In this document: positions 1 through 8,264 of the stretch, in pieces | Layout: each line of letters opens with the position of its first letter | Numbering within the stretch: position 1 is the first letter of the stretch | DNA from: Dokdonella_A sp046347015 | Lineage (GTDB): Bacteria > Pseudomonadota > Gammaproteobacteria > Xanthomonadales > Rhodanobacteraceae | DNA: 64,000 nt | Assembly (NCBI GenBank): GCA_046347015.1 | Contig: JAXMHA010000007.1 | Coordinates: 1-64,000, forward strand | Reading direction: 5' to 3' | Notes under the pieces: generated by a model | Database searches by the model: none | Seen by the model: only the letters and a program-made list of their open reading frames with translations | Told to the model about the DNA's origin: nothing | Position numbers and translations under genes: made by a program

Positions 1-318
1 CAGCACGCAGGCGAGCTGCCAGCCCCAGAACGTGAACTCGGCCAGCCGGTCGAAGGCGAGCCGCGCATGCCCGGTGCGCTGCACGACGTAGTAGCACGTT
101 CCCATCAATGCGCTGCCGCCGAACGCGAAGATCACTCCGAACGTGTGCGCGGGGCGGATGTGGCTGAAGGTCATCCACGACAGGCCGAGGTTCAGGCCGG
201 GCCACGCCAGTTCCGCCGCCGCGTACATGCCGATCAGCATGCCGACGATGCCCCAGACCGCCGAGGCCAGCAGGAACAGGCGCACGACGTGGTCGTTGTA
301 ATACTCGGTGGTCGTCAT
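1..318 (-). CDS. ccoN: Cytochrome c oxidase cbb3-type subunit I, N-terminal part (partial)
   Basis: The first 106 residues of the catalytic heme-copper subunit of cbb3 oxidase are visible; the gene runs off the left edge. The protein starts MTTTEYYNDHVVRLFLLAS and continues into a first membrane segment (WGIVGMLIGMYAAAEL). After this comes a conserved SHIRPAHT stretch, whose histidine near residue 58 matches the low-spin heme b ligand of CcoN. A second membrane segment follows (TFGVIFAFGGSALMGTCYYVVQ reads on from there). The ATG at 316-318 is preceded by a GGGGAC stretch. The enzyme is the high-affinity terminal oxidase of the inner membrane. The FNR-type box 53 bases upstream fits induction at low oxygen. 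The identification rests on the N-terminus only, but that part is highly characteristic. Confidence 0.9.
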   Translation of the reverse strand, partial: MTTTEYYNDHVVRLFLLASAVWGIVGMLIGMYAAAELAWPGLNLGLSWMTFSHIRPAHTFGVIFAFGGSALMGTCYYVVQRTGHARLAFDRLAEFTFWGWQLACVL

Positions 319-370
319 CGTGGTCCCCGCGACGAGTCGCGCATTGTCGTGTCACGCCTCCCGGGCAGGA

Positions 371-384
371 TTGACCGAGGTCAA
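371..384 (-). promoter_or_regulatory. FNR/ANR-type box upstream of ccoN
   Basis: TTGAC-CGAG-GTCAA is a perfect 5-4-5 palindrome close to the FNR/ANR consensus TTGAT-N4-ATCAA. Its centre lies about 59 bases upstream of the ccoN start codon, so an activator bound at -41.5 would give a start of transcription around position 336 and a short leader. cbb3 oxidase operons are classical FNR/ANR targets. The site also lies upstream of the divergent transporter gene at 557, which could be co-regulated. Confidence 0.7.
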
Positions 385-556
385 ATCAGCCCCCATGGCC
401 AATGATGCCCGATCGCGAGGCCGGACGGCCATCGTCCGTCGGGACGCCATGATGACCCGGGACATCGGGAGCGGTGGCGACTCCGGTTGCCGTACCGGCT
501 TTTGGCCGTTAACGTCGCCGACCGGGGCCGGCCCGTCCGGCGCAGGGGCCACCACG

Positions 557-2002
557 ATGGGCAACGCGGATTCGCGAGACGCATCGCCGGACACGGTGCT
601 CGGTCACCCACGCCTCCTGTGGACGCTGCTCGTCGTCACGGTCGGCCTGAACTTCGCGTTCTACGGCTTCCGGGCGTTCCTCGCCCCCTACGCCGCCGAG
701 GCGTTCTTTGCGGACCGCCCGCACGAACAGGCGCTCGCCGCTGCCAACTACCTGTTCGCCGGATTCGGCGCTCTGACCTACGGCACCGCGATCCTCGGTG
801 GCTGGGTGGCCGACAACGTGCTCGGCGAGGTGGCGGCATTGCGGCTCGCCTTGTGGCTTTCGGTCGCGGGCCTGCTCGGCATGGCCGTTCCGAACCTGTC
901 GGCGTTCTCGCTGGCATTGGCGTTCTTCGTGCTGGCGGCCGGACTCGGCATCCCGTTGACGGTCCTGATCGGCCGCAACTATGCGAATGCGGATCCGCGC
1001 CGCGATGCGGGCTACACGTTGTTCTACCTCGCGATCAACCTCGGTGGGTTCATCGCGCCATTCATTTGCGCGGCGTGGATTGGCGCTCGCTACGGCTTTC
1101 GTTGGGGTTTCGTCGCCGCGGCAGCCGGCATGGCCCTGGCGGCAGCCGTGTTCGAGTTCCGGCACCGGCAGTTTCCGGGAGCCGCCGACGCGGTGCGCTT
1201 CCGGCGCCGATGGTCGATGCTGGCGGTGATCGGCGCCATCGTCGTGCTGGTCTGGCCATGCGCGTGGCTGTTGCGCCATCCCCGCGCAATGGATGCCGTC
1301 GTCTACCTGCTGATGGCCGTGCTGGTCGCGTATTTCGTCGTCGTCGGTTGGCGGCGCGGCGACCGGGTGCAGGCCCAACGCTACGTCGCGATGCTGCTGC
1401 TGTTCGTCGCGATGGTGCTGTTCTGGGCGTGGAGCCTGCTCAGCGCCAGCGCGATGAACTTCTTCGCCCGCGATTTCGTCGACGCACCGTTCGACTACAC
1501 GTTGTTCCAGTCGGCAAATCCGCTGTTCATCCTGATCTTCGCGCCGCTGCTCGCGCTGCTGTGGCCGTGGCTCGACCGGCGCGGCCTGAACCCGACGACG
1601 CCGCGCAAGTTCGGCATCGGGCTGCTGCTCGTCGCATTGGGCTACGGGGTCTTGCTGCTGGCGTCCCGCCACGGGCTGCTGCCGGATGGCCGCGTATGGT
1701 GGCCGGCGTTGGGCGCGTACTACCTGTTCGCGACGCTCGGGGAATTGGCGCTGTCGCCGATCGGTTACGCGATGATCGGCAAGCTCGCCGCGCCCGACGA
1801 GGCATCGCTCGCGATGGGGGGATGGTTCTTCGGCATCAGCGTGTCGTATGACCTTGCCGGGCAGATCGCCGCGCAGACGACGGGCGGCCTCGACGCCTAC
1901 GTCCGCGTTTTCGGTTGGCTGTTGTGGGGCGGACTCGCGATTGCCGCCGTCTACCTGCTGTTTGCGCCGTGGATCGTGCGCCTGATGCACGGCGTGCGAT
2001 GA
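557..2002 (+). CDS. POT/PTR2-family MFS transporter (atypical)
   Basis: A 481-residue polytopic membrane protein of the proton-dependent oligopeptide transporter family. The ATG at 557 is chosen because the sequence before it is proline/arginine-rich and unlike any transporter N-terminus; CAGGGG lies a few bases upstream. Family signs are FYGFRAFLAPY in the first helix, GGWVAD in the loop after helix 2, and FYLAINLGGFIAP, which corresponds to the PTR2 signature FYxxINxG. About 12-14 hydrophobic segments follow. The family usually has an ExxER motif in helix 1 for proton coupling; here that place reads GLNFAFYG, with no Glu or Arg. Substrate and coupling are therefore uncertain. It is convergent with the MarR gene, with 34 bases between them. 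Confidence 0.8.
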   Translation: MGNADSRDASPDTVLGHPRLLWTLLVVTVGLNFAFYGFRAFLAPYAAEAFFADRPHEQALAAANYLFAGFGALTYGTAILGGWVADNVLGEVAALRLALWLSVAGLLGMAVPNLSAFSLALAFFVLAAGLGIPLTVLIGRNYANADPRRDAGYTLFYLAINLGGFIAPFICAAWIGARYGFRWGFVAAAAGMALAAAVFEFRHRQFPGAADAVRFRRRWSMLAVIGAIVVLVWPCAWLLRHPRAMDAVVYLLMAVLVAYFVVVGWRRGDRVQAQRYVAMLLLFVAMVLFWAWSLLSASAMNFFARDFVDAPFDYTLFQSANPLFILIFAPLLALLWPWLDRRGLNPTTPRKFGIGLLLVALGYGVLLLASRHGLLPDGRVWWPALGAYYLFATLGELALSPIGYAMIGKLAAPDEASLAMGGWFFGISVSYDLAGQIAAQTTGGLDAYVRVFGWLLWGGLAIAAVYLLFAPWIVRLMHGVR

Positions 2003-2036
2003 CTTCGTTCGCCGCCGGCAATCGCGACGGGGACAT

Positions 2037-2480
2037 TCACCCGGATGCGGACAGCTTGTCCAGGATCCGGTCGAGCCATGCGCGTTCTTCCCCGGTCAGG
2101 CGGCCGAGGACGTTGCGCTCGTGTGCGCGCGCACGCGGTGCGACCGCGTCGTGGACCTTCCAGCCCGCGGCGGACAGGCGCAGCATCGAACGGCGCTTGT
2201 CGCCGTGGTGCGTGCGGCGCAGGACCCGGCCCGCCTCCACGAGGCGCGCCAACGCACGGCTGATCGCAACCTTGTCCATCGCGGTGAGGCGGGCCACGTC
2301 GCCCGCCGACAGGTCCTCGCCATCGTGGCGTGCGAGGACGGCGATGATCCGCCATTCCGTCGCCGTCAGGCCGAAGCGCTCCTGGTATTCCCGGGCGATC
2401 GATTGGCTGATCCGGTTGGTGAGGATCGACAGCCGGTACGGCAGGAAGCCTTCGAGTTCGAGCGGGGCGTGGCGGGTCAT
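2037..2480 (-). CDS. MarR-family transcriptional regulator of the homogentisate cluster
   Basis: A 147-residue winged-helix regulator, the usual length for MarR proteins. The core has the helix-turn-helix (LTATEWRIIAVLARHDG, then LSAGDVARLTAMDKVAISRALARL) and a wing beginning RTHHGDKRR. The ATG at 2478-2480 is preferred. An in-frame TTG at 2498 would lie inside the probable hppD promoter. The gene is divergent from hppD and is separated from it by a promoter with an inverted repeat over its -35 box. It is therefore probably the local repressor of tyrosine/homogentisate catabolism. The ligand cannot be read from the sequence; a pathway intermediate such as 4-hydroxyphenylpyruvate or homogentisate is an inference. 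Confidence 0.85.
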   Translation of the reverse strand: MTRHAPLELEGFLPYRLSILTNRISQSIAREYQERFGLTATEWRIIAVLARHDGEDLSAGDVARLTAMDKVAISRALARLVEAGRVLRRTHHGDKRRSMLRLSAAGWKVHDAVAPRARAHERNVLGRLTGEERAWLDRILDKLSASG

Positions 2481-2492
2481 GCCGCGGGGCAC

Positions 2493-2521
2493 TTGCAATT
2501 GGTTGCAGGTGAAACTATCTT
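2493..2521 (+). promoter_or_regulatory. Probable sigma-70 promoter of hppD
   Basis: TTGCAA (2493-2498) and TATCTT (2516-2521) are separated by exactly 17 bases, a good housekeeping promoter match in otherwise GC-rich DNA. The predicted leader to hppD is about 110 bases. Confidence 0.6.
2494..2507. promoter_or_regulatory. Candidate MarR operator overlapping the hppD -35 box
   Basis: TGCAA-TTGG-TTGCA is a perfect inverted repeat with 5-base arms. It covers the -35 hexamer of the hppD promoter and lies just upstream of the divergent MarR gene. Binding here would repress hppD and could also autoregulate the regulator. Assignment to this MarR protein is inferred from position. Confidence 0.5.
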
Positions 2522-2639
2522 ACACGGTCGCGTGGCGTTCGTCAGCGAATGTCCATATCGGCGGCGGCCGTCGAAAGGTGCGGTCGACGCGCGCTTCCAA
2601 AGCCCTTTCTGTCCACGAGCACCTGCTTCCGGAGGTCCC

Positions 2640-3728
2640 ATGAACGCTCAAGCCAATGTCGGCATGCGGCCGACCACGTTCGCGAATCCGATGGGCGTGG
2701 ATGGTTTCGAGTTCGTCGAGTTCGCCTCTCCGGAACCACGGAACCTGCACGACCTGTTCAAGCGGCTCGGGTTCACCGCGGTCGCGAAGCACCGCCGGAA
2801 GGCGGTCACGCTGTACCGCCAGGGCGGCTGCAACCTGCTGCTCAACGAGCAGCCCGATTCCTTCGCTGCCGATTTCGCGAAGCAGCATGGCCCATGCGCC
2901 AGTGGCTTCGCGATCCGGTTCGCCCAACCGGCGGCGCAGGTGCTGGCGGCGACGCTGGCCAATGGCGCGAAGGAGATCACGCACAAGGCCGACAGCCGTG
3001 CAGTCGATGCGCCGGCAATCGAAGGCATCGGCGGCTGCATGCTGTATCTCGTCGACCGTTATGGCGACAAGGGCGACGTGTTCGACGGCTATGAATGGCT
3101 GGTGCCGGAAGGACAGCGCAACCCGAAGGGTTTCGGCCTGACCTTCATCGACCACCTGACCCACAACTTGCACTTCGGGCAGATGGCGAAGTGGGCCGGT
3201 TACTACGAGCGCCTGTTCAACTTCCGCGAGATCAGGTATTTCGACATCAAGGGCGCGAAGACCGGCCTCGTGTCGAAGGCGATGACCGCGCCGGACGGGA
3301 TGGTGCGCATTCCGCTCAACGAATCGTCCGACCCGAAGTCGCAGATCAATGAATATCTCGACGAGTACAAGGGCGAGGGCATCCAGCACGTCGCCTTGTT
3401 CACGAACGACATCTACGATACGGTCGAGAAGATGCGCGCGGCCGGGGTCGAGTTCCTCGACACGCCGGACACCTATTTCGAGGTGATCGACATGCGCGTG
3501 CCGAACCACGGCGAAGACGTGCCGCGGCTCGCGAAAAACAAGATCCTGATCGACGCGGACATGGAAACGAGGAAGCTGTTGCTGCTGCAGATCTTCACGC
3601 AGAACTGCATCGGTCCGATCTTCTTCGAGATCATCCAGCGCAAGGGCAATGAGGGCTTTGGCGAAGGCAATTTCCAGGCCCTGTTCGAGTCGATCGAGAG
3701 GGATCAGATGAAGCGGGGCGTGTTGTAG
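2640..3728 (+). CDS. hppD: 4-hydroxyphenylpyruvate dioxygenase
   Basis: A 362-residue non-heme Fe(II) dioxygenase that converts 4-hydroxyphenylpyruvate and O2 to homogentisate and CO2. It has two vicinal-oxygen-chelate domains. The metal ligands are visible as H172 (in FIDHLTHNL), H250 (in GIQHVALFTNDI) and E330 (in GPIFFEIIQRKG), which match H161, H240 and E322 of the Pseudomonas enzyme. The C-terminal helix region GNEGFGEGNFQALFESIERDQ is characteristic. The ATG at 2640 follows a strong ribosome site, CGGAGGT. It is the first gene of the catabolic run hppD-hmgA-methyltransferase-fahA-maiA. Confidence in function is very high. Confidence 0.97.
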   Translation: MNAQANVGMRPTTFANPMGVDGFEFVEFASPEPRNLHDLFKRLGFTAVAKHRRKAVTLYRQGGCNLLLNEQPDSFAADFAKQHGPCASGFAIRFAQPAAQVLAATLANGAKEITHKADSRAVDAPAIEGIGGCMLYLVDRYGDKGDVFDGYEWLVPEGQRNPKGFGLTFIDHLTHNLHFGQMAKWAGYYERLFNFREIRYFDIKGAKTGLVSKAMTAPDGMVRIPLNESSDPKSQINEYLDEYKGEGIQHVALFTNDIYDTVEKMRAAGVEFLDTPDTYFEVIDMRVPNHGEDVPRLAKNKILIDADMETRKLLLLQIFTQNCIGPIFFEIIQRKGNEGFGEGNFQALFESIERDQMKRGVL

Positions 3729-3775
3729 CGACCGGACCCCTTCCCGGGATGAGGGGGATTTCGAGACCCACGCGC

Positions 3776-5092
3776 ATGAGCGAACCCAGGTACCAAACCG
3801 GCTTCGGCAACGAATTCGCGACCGAGGCGCTCGCCGGCGCGTTGCCGGTCGGACAGAACTCACCGCAGAAGGTGCCTTACGGGCTGTATGCCGAGCAGCT
3901 CAGCGGCACGGCGTTTACCGCGCCGCGCCACGCCAACCGGCGAAGCTGGTTGTATCGCATCCGGCCGGCGGCGCAGGTGGGCGCGTTCGCGCCGTACAAC
4001 CAGCCGCGGCTCCACAACCGCTATGCGGAAGTGCCGCTGCCGCCGATCCCGCTGCGCTGGAATCCGATGCCGGTCCCGGCCGAGCCGATGGATTTCGTCG
4101 ACGGAATGTTCTCGATGGCAGGCAACGGGGGGCCGGCCGCGCAAGCCGGCGTCGGCATCCACCTCTATGCCTGCAACCGCTCGATGGAGCGACGTTTCCT
4201 GTGCGACGCCGACGCCGAGCTGCTGATCGTGCCGCAGCAGGGCCGCTTGCGGCTTGCGACCGAACTCGGCGTCCTCGAGGTCGAGCCGCAGCAGATCGCG
4301 ATCATCCCGCGCGGCATCCGGTTTCGCGTCGACCTGCCGGACGGCACCGCGCGCGGTTACCTGTGCGAGAACTTCGGAGCCCAGTTGCGCCTGCCCGAAC
4401 TCGGCCCGATCGGCTCGAACGGCCTCGCCAACGCGCGCGATTTCGAGACACCGGTCGCCGCCTACGAGGATGTCGACGGCGATTTCCAGTTGATCACGTT
4501 GTTTGCCGGCCGCGTCTGGCACGCGCCGATCGACCATTCGCCGCTCGACGTCGTGGCGTGGCACGGCAACCTCGCGCCCTGCCGTTACGACCTGCGCCGC
4601 TTCAACACGATCGGCTCGATCTCGTACGACCACCCCGACCCCTGCATTTTCACCGTGTTGACTTCGCCGTCGGATACGCCGGGCACCGCCAACATGGACT
4701 TCGCGATCTTCCCGCCCCGCTGGCTGGTCGCCGAGCACACGTTCCGGCCGCCGTGGTTCCACCGCAACATCGCCAGCGAATACATGGGCCTGGTCCACGG
4801 CGAATACGACGCCAAGGCCGCCGATGCAAACGGTGGATTCGTGCCGGGCGGAAGCTCGCTGCACAACTGCATGGTGGGACACGGTCCGGACGCGGCGAGC
4901 TACGAGAAGGCAATGGCGGGCGACACGGCGAAACCCCTGCATGTCACCGACACGATGGCCATCATGTTCGAGACGCGCGCGATCCTGCACACGACCGCGC
5001 AGGCGCTCGAGTCGCCGTTGCGCCAGCGTGACTACCGGCTGTGCTGGTCCGGACTGAGCAAGCATTTCGACCCTGGCCGGCGTGACGGCTGA
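3776..5092 (+). CDS. hmgA: Homogentisate 1,2-dioxygenase
   Basis: A 438-residue ring-cleaving dioxygenase that converts homogentisate to 4-maleylacetoacetate. Residues matching the Fe(II) ligands of the human enzyme are H329 (PPWFHRN), E335 (SEYMG) and H369 (MVGHGPD). The acid-base histidine corresponds to H286 in SYDHPDP. The N-terminus YQTGFGNEFATEALAGALP is typical. The ATG at 3776 begins MSEPRYQTGFGN, as in homologues; an earlier in-frame ATG at 3749 would add nine unconserved residues. It lies 47 bases downstream of hppD. The end overlaps the start of the next gene by 11 bases, which suggests translational coupling. Confidence 0.97.
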   Translation: MSEPRYQTGFGNEFATEALAGALPVGQNSPQKVPYGLYAEQLSGTAFTAPRHANRRSWLYRIRPAAQVGAFAPYNQPRLHNRYAEVPLPPIPLRWNPMPVPAEPMDFVDGMFSMAGNGGPAAQAGVGIHLYACNRSMERRFLCDADAELLIVPQQGRLRLATELGVLEVEPQQIAIIPRGIRFRVDLPDGTARGYLCENFGAQLRLPELGPIGSNGLANARDFETPVAAYEDVDGDFQLITLFAGRVWHAPIDHSPLDVVAWHGNLAPCRYDLRRFNTIGSISYDHPDPCIFTVLTSPSDTPGTANMDFAIFPPRWLVAEHTFRPPWFHRNIASEYMGLVHGEYDAKAADANGGFVPGGSSLHNCMVGHGPDAASYEKAMAGDTAKPLHVTDTMAIMFETRAILHTTAQALESPLRQRDYRLCWSGLSKHFDPGRRDG

Positions 5093-5834
5093 GGACGACC
5101 GGCGGGCGGATCCACCCGGCGTTGCCGCAGCCGACGGCTACGCGGGCTACGTCGAATGGAAGGGTTGGACGGGTCGGTTCGCGGCGGATACCCGCAATGC
5201 ACGCTACTTCGCCGCGGAGTTTCGCGGCATCGAGCTGGCCGGGAAACGGCTGCTCGAGATCGGCTTCGGTGATGGCGGATTCCTCGCATGGGCGCGTGCA
5301 GCGGGTGCCGAAGTTCGCGGCATCGAGCTGGATGCCGGCCTCTGCATCGCCGGAAGGCGCGCAGGTTTCGATGTAACGGCGGCGACGCTCGCCGAGCTCG
5401 CGGCCGACGGAACCGCGTTCGATGTCATCGTCGCGCTCGATGTCCTCGAGCACTGGGATCACTCCGAACTGGTCGCGAATTTCCGGCACATCCAGACCCT
5501 GCTCCGCGACGGCGGCTTGTTCCTCGCGCGGTTCCCGAACGGACAAAGCCCGTATGGTCGCATCTACCAGCACGGCGATTTCAGCCACCGGACGACGCTG
5601 TCGACCTACAGGATCGAATATCTCGCGCAGCTCACCGGCCTCGACGTCGTGCGGATCGACAACGCCTGCCGCGTCTCGTCGCATACCGGCGTGTTGCCGG
5701 CCTTGCGCCAACATTGGCTCGCGTGGCGGCGTCGCCGCATCGAACGTCACATTGCACGCCTGTACGGCATCCGCCGCCTGCCGCTGGATCCGAACCTGGT
5801 CGCGGTGTTGCGCAAGCCCCGGGCAGCGACATGA
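5082..5834 (+). CDS. Class I SAM-dependent methyltransferase within the homogentisate operon
   Basis: A 250-residue protein with a Rossmann methyltransferase fold. The SAM-binding motif I is LLEIGFGDGGFLAWA, the acidic residue of motif II lies in VRGIELDA, and the motif IV region is FDVIVALDVLEHW. The C-terminal third is rich in arginine and histidine. It starts at a GTG inside the end of hmgA and so is very likely co-translated with it. No methylation step belongs to the standard homogentisate pathway, and the acceptor cannot be predicted. The family includes UbiG- and rhamnan-synthesis-like methyltransferases. About 140 bases without a gene separate it from fahA. Confidence 0.8.
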   Translation: MTAEDDRRADPPGVAAADGYAGYVEWKGWTGRFAADTRNARYFAAEFRGIELAGKRLLEIGFGDGGFLAWARAAGAEVRGIELDAGLCIAGRRAGFDVTAATLAELAADGTAFDVIVALDVLEHWDHSELVANFRHIQTLLRDGGLFLARFPNGQSPYGRIYQHGDFSHRTTLSTYRIEYLAQLTGLDVVRIDNACRVSSHTGVLPALRQHWLAWRRRRIERHIARLYGIRRLPLDPNLVAVLRKPRAAT

Positions 5835-5975
5835 GCGTCCGCCGTACCGAATGCTCGCAATCCGCGCGTCGGCATTGCATGATTCGGCCGGAACGAACCT
5901 GACGGCCTGCCGGATCCCCGACGCGATCGCAAGTCGCGGGACGGCGCCAATTCCCGACCGCATGAAGGACGAACG

Positions 5976-6968
5976 ATGAAACTCGGATCCCTCAAGGAGG
6001 GTGGCAGGGATGGAACCCTCATCGTCGTCAGCCGGGACCTGGCCCGTGCCGTGCGCGCGACGGGCATCGCGCCGACCTTGCAGGCCGCGCTCGAAGACTG
6101 GCACCGCGCGGCGCCGCGCCTCGACGCGTTGGCGGTGGCGCTCGAGGGAGGGAAGGCGGATGGTGCCTTCGGTCTCGACGTGACGGCGCTGGCTGCGCCG
6201 CTGCCGCGGGCTTACGAGTTCGTCGATGGCAGTGCGTACTTGCCGCACGTCGAACGCGTCCGGCGCGCGCGCGGCGCGGAAGTACCGCAAAGCTTCTACA
6301 CCGATCCCCTGATGTACCAGGCCACCAGCGCGGGCTTCCTCGGGCCGCGCGATCCGGTGTCCGTCGCGAGCGAAGACTACGGCATCGACCTCGAGGCGGA
6401 AGTCGTCGTCGTCACCGACGACGTGCCGATGGCGGTGACGACGGCGCGGGCATCGGACCACATCCAGCTCGTCGGACTGGTCAACGACGTGTCGCTGCGG
6501 GGTCTGATTCCGGCCGAACTCGCAAAGGGGTTCGGCTTCCTGCAGTCCAAGCCGCGTTCCGCGCTGTCGCCGGTGTTCGTCACGCCGGACGAGCTCGGCG
6601 ATGCATGGCGGGGCGACAAGCTGCACCTGCCGATGCGCACCTGGTTGAACGGCCATTGGTTCGGCGAGGCGGACGCCGGCGTCGACATGCAGTTCAGCTT
6701 TGCCGAACTTGTTGCGCATGCCGCGAAAACCCGGCCGCTCGGTGCCGGTACCATCGTCGGATCGGGCACGATCGCGAACGAGGACACCGGCAAGGGAGCA
6801 TCGTGCCTCGCCGAACGGCGCACGGTCGAGACCTTGCGCGACGGCAAGCCGTCGACGCCGTTCCTGAAGTTCGGCGACACGCTGCGCATCGAGATGACGG
6901 ATGCGGATGGCGTGAGTATTTTCGGCGCCATCGAGCAGCACATCGAGCGTTACACGCCACCGGCGTGA
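5976..6968 (+). CDS. fahA: Fumarylacetoacetate hydrolase family protein
   Basis: A 330-residue hydrolase expected to split fumarylacetoacetate into fumarate and acetoacetate, the last step of tyrosine breakdown. Metal-binding positions of the FAH fold are visible: the acidic residue in FYTDPLMYQ, the E-x-E pair in IDLEAEVVVV, and the Asp in GLVNDVSLRGL. The GTIVGSGTIANED stretch is the conserved substrate-side loop. The ATG follows AAGGACGAACG, a good ribosome site. Its position between hmgA and maiA supports the pathway role over other FAH-family activities. Confidence 0.92.
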   Translation: MKLGSLKEGGRDGTLIVVSRDLARAVRATGIAPTLQAALEDWHRAAPRLDALAVALEGGKADGAFGLDVTALAAPLPRAYEFVDGSAYLPHVERVRRARGAEVPQSFYTDPLMYQATSAGFLGPRDPVSVASEDYGIDLEAEVVVVTDDVPMAVTTARASDHIQLVGLVNDVSLRGLIPAELAKGFGFLQSKPRSALSPVFVTPDELGDAWRGDKLHLPMRTWLNGHWFGEADAGVDMQFSFAELVAHAAKTRPLGAGTIVGSGTIANEDTGKGASCLAERRTVETLRDGKPSTPFLKFGDTLRIEMTDADGVSIFGAIEQHIERYTPPA

Positions 6969-7041
6969 GGCCGGTCGAACCACAAGCGTCCGGTGATGGT
7001 TTCGCGCTAACCTGCAGCCATCGACTGGACGGGAGCGGACG

Positions 7042-7704
7042 ATGCGGTCCCTGATCCTTTACGGCTACTGGCGATCCAGCGCGGCCTACCGTGTCCGGAT
7101 CGCGTTGAACCTGAAGGGACTCGAGTATGCCCAGGTCCCGGTGCACCTCGTTGCCGATGGCGGCCAGCAGCACGATCCGGCGTACCGCCTGCTCAATCCC
7201 CAGGAACTGGTGCCGGTGTTGATCGACGGCCGGCGCATCGTGCGCCAGTCGCTCGCGATCATCGAATACCTCGAGGAAACGTCGGGATCGGGCGTGCAAT
7301 TGCTGCCGTCCGGCGCCCGTGAGCGCGCGCGCGTGCGGTCACTGGCCCTGCTGGTCGCTTGCGACATCCATCCGCTCGCGAACCTGCGCGTGCTGCAATA
7401 CCTCGAGCAGGAGTTCGGCGCCGATGCCGACGCGCGGCTCGCCTGGTCACGCCACTGGATCGCGGCCGGGCTCGCGGCGTTCGAGGAACTCGTCGCCGAA
7501 CATCCCGGCACCGGCGCGTTTTGCGACGGCGACACACCGACCCTGGCCGACGCCTGCCTCGTGCCGCAGATGTACAACGCACGCCGCGTCGGGCTCGACC
7601 TCACGCCCTACCCGAACCTGGTCCGCATCGACAGCGGGTGCAACGCGTTGGCGGCATTCGCCGACGCGGCGCCGGAGCGGCAGCCGGACGCGCCGAAAAG
7701 CTGA
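7042..7704 (+). CDS. maiA: Maleylacetoacetate isomerase (zeta-class glutathione transferase)
   Basis: A 220-residue GST-fold enzyme that uses glutathione to isomerise maleylacetoacetate to fumarylacetoacetate. The N-terminal thioredoxin-like domain carries SSAAYRVRIALNLKGL, which corresponds to the zeta-class signature SSCSWRVRIAL. The Cys of that signature is Ala here, but the first catalytic Ser remains. The glutathione-binding region NPQELVPVLIDG and QSLAIIEYLEE follows. The C-terminal domain is all-helical. It completes the pathway encoded upstream. Its end lies 11 bases from the convergent CBS-domain gene. Confidence 0.93.
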   Translation: MRSLILYGYWRSSAAYRVRIALNLKGLEYAQVPVHLVADGGQQHDPAYRLLNPQELVPVLIDGRRIVRQSLAIIEYLEETSGSGVQLLPSGARERARVRSLALLVACDIHPLANLRVLQYLEQEFGADADARLAWSRHWIAAGLAAFEELVAEHPGTGAFCDGDTPTLADACLVPQMYNARRVGLDLTPYPNLVRIDSGCNALAAFADAAPERQPDAPKS

Positions 7705-7715
7705 TCGGACCCGGG

Positions 7716-8144
7716 TCAGCCGGCGATGTAGCGCTGCAGGTGTTCGATCTGCTCGGACTGCTCGTCGATCACGGCCTTGACGAGGTCCCCGAGCGACACG
7801 ACGCCGATGACCCTGCCGTTCTCGATCACCGGCAGGTGCCGAACCCGCTGGTCGGTGCAACGATGCATGCAGGTTTCGATCGTGTCGGCGGGACCGACCG
7901 TGATGGCCGGCGACGTCATGATGTCGTGCACCGGGGTTTCGCGCGACGAGTGTCCTTTCAGGATCACCTTGCGTGCGTAGTCGCGCTCGGAAATGACGCC
8001 GACCAGCTGGTCGTCCCGCATCACCAGCAGGGCGCCGATGGTGTGCTCGGCCATCTTGCGGATGGCATCGAGGACCGACGCATCCGGGTCGATCGACTGG
8101 ACCGCGCCTCCCTTCTGCGCGAGGAGGTGTTTGACCTGCAACAT
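7716..8144 (-). CDS. CBS-domain-pair protein
   Basis: A 142-residue cytoplasmic protein made almost entirely of two tandem CBS motifs (about residues 8-62 and 73-130) that form one Bateman module. Typical strands are IGALLVMRDDQLVGVISERDYARKV and RHLPVIENGRVIGVVSLGDLVKAVI. Such stand-alone modules bind adenosine nucleotides and act as energy or redox sensors on partner proteins; the partner is not known here. The C-terminal tail EQSEQIEHLQRYIAG is a short amphipathic helix typical of this subfamily. No operon partner is seen. Confidence 0.9.
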   Translation of the reverse strand: MLQVKHLLAQKGGAVQSIDPDASVLDAIRKMAEHTIGALLVMRDDQLVGVISERDYARKVILKGHSSRETPVHDIMTSPAITVGPADTIETCMHRCTDQRVRHLPVIENGRVIGVVSLGDLVKAVIDEQSEQIEHLQRYIAG

Positions 8145-8188
8145 GTCTGCATCCCTCCGTGACGGGTGTCCGGAAAGGGCAGTGTAGT

Positions 8189-8230
8189 CGCGGGCTGCCG
8201 CCCGGTCGAGGGACCGAACGGCAGCCCGCG
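8189..8230 (-). terminator. Hairpin downstream of the BNR-repeat gene
   Basis: CGCGGGCTGCCG (8189-8200) and CGGCAGCCCGCG (8219-8230) form a perfect 12-bp stem with an 18-base loop, 35 bases past the stop codon of the minus-strand gene ending at 8265. There is no T-run, so termination is only plausible. Confidence 0.35.
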
Positions 8231-8264
8231 GGGAATTACTGGAATCCCGCGCGCGCGCCGTGCC

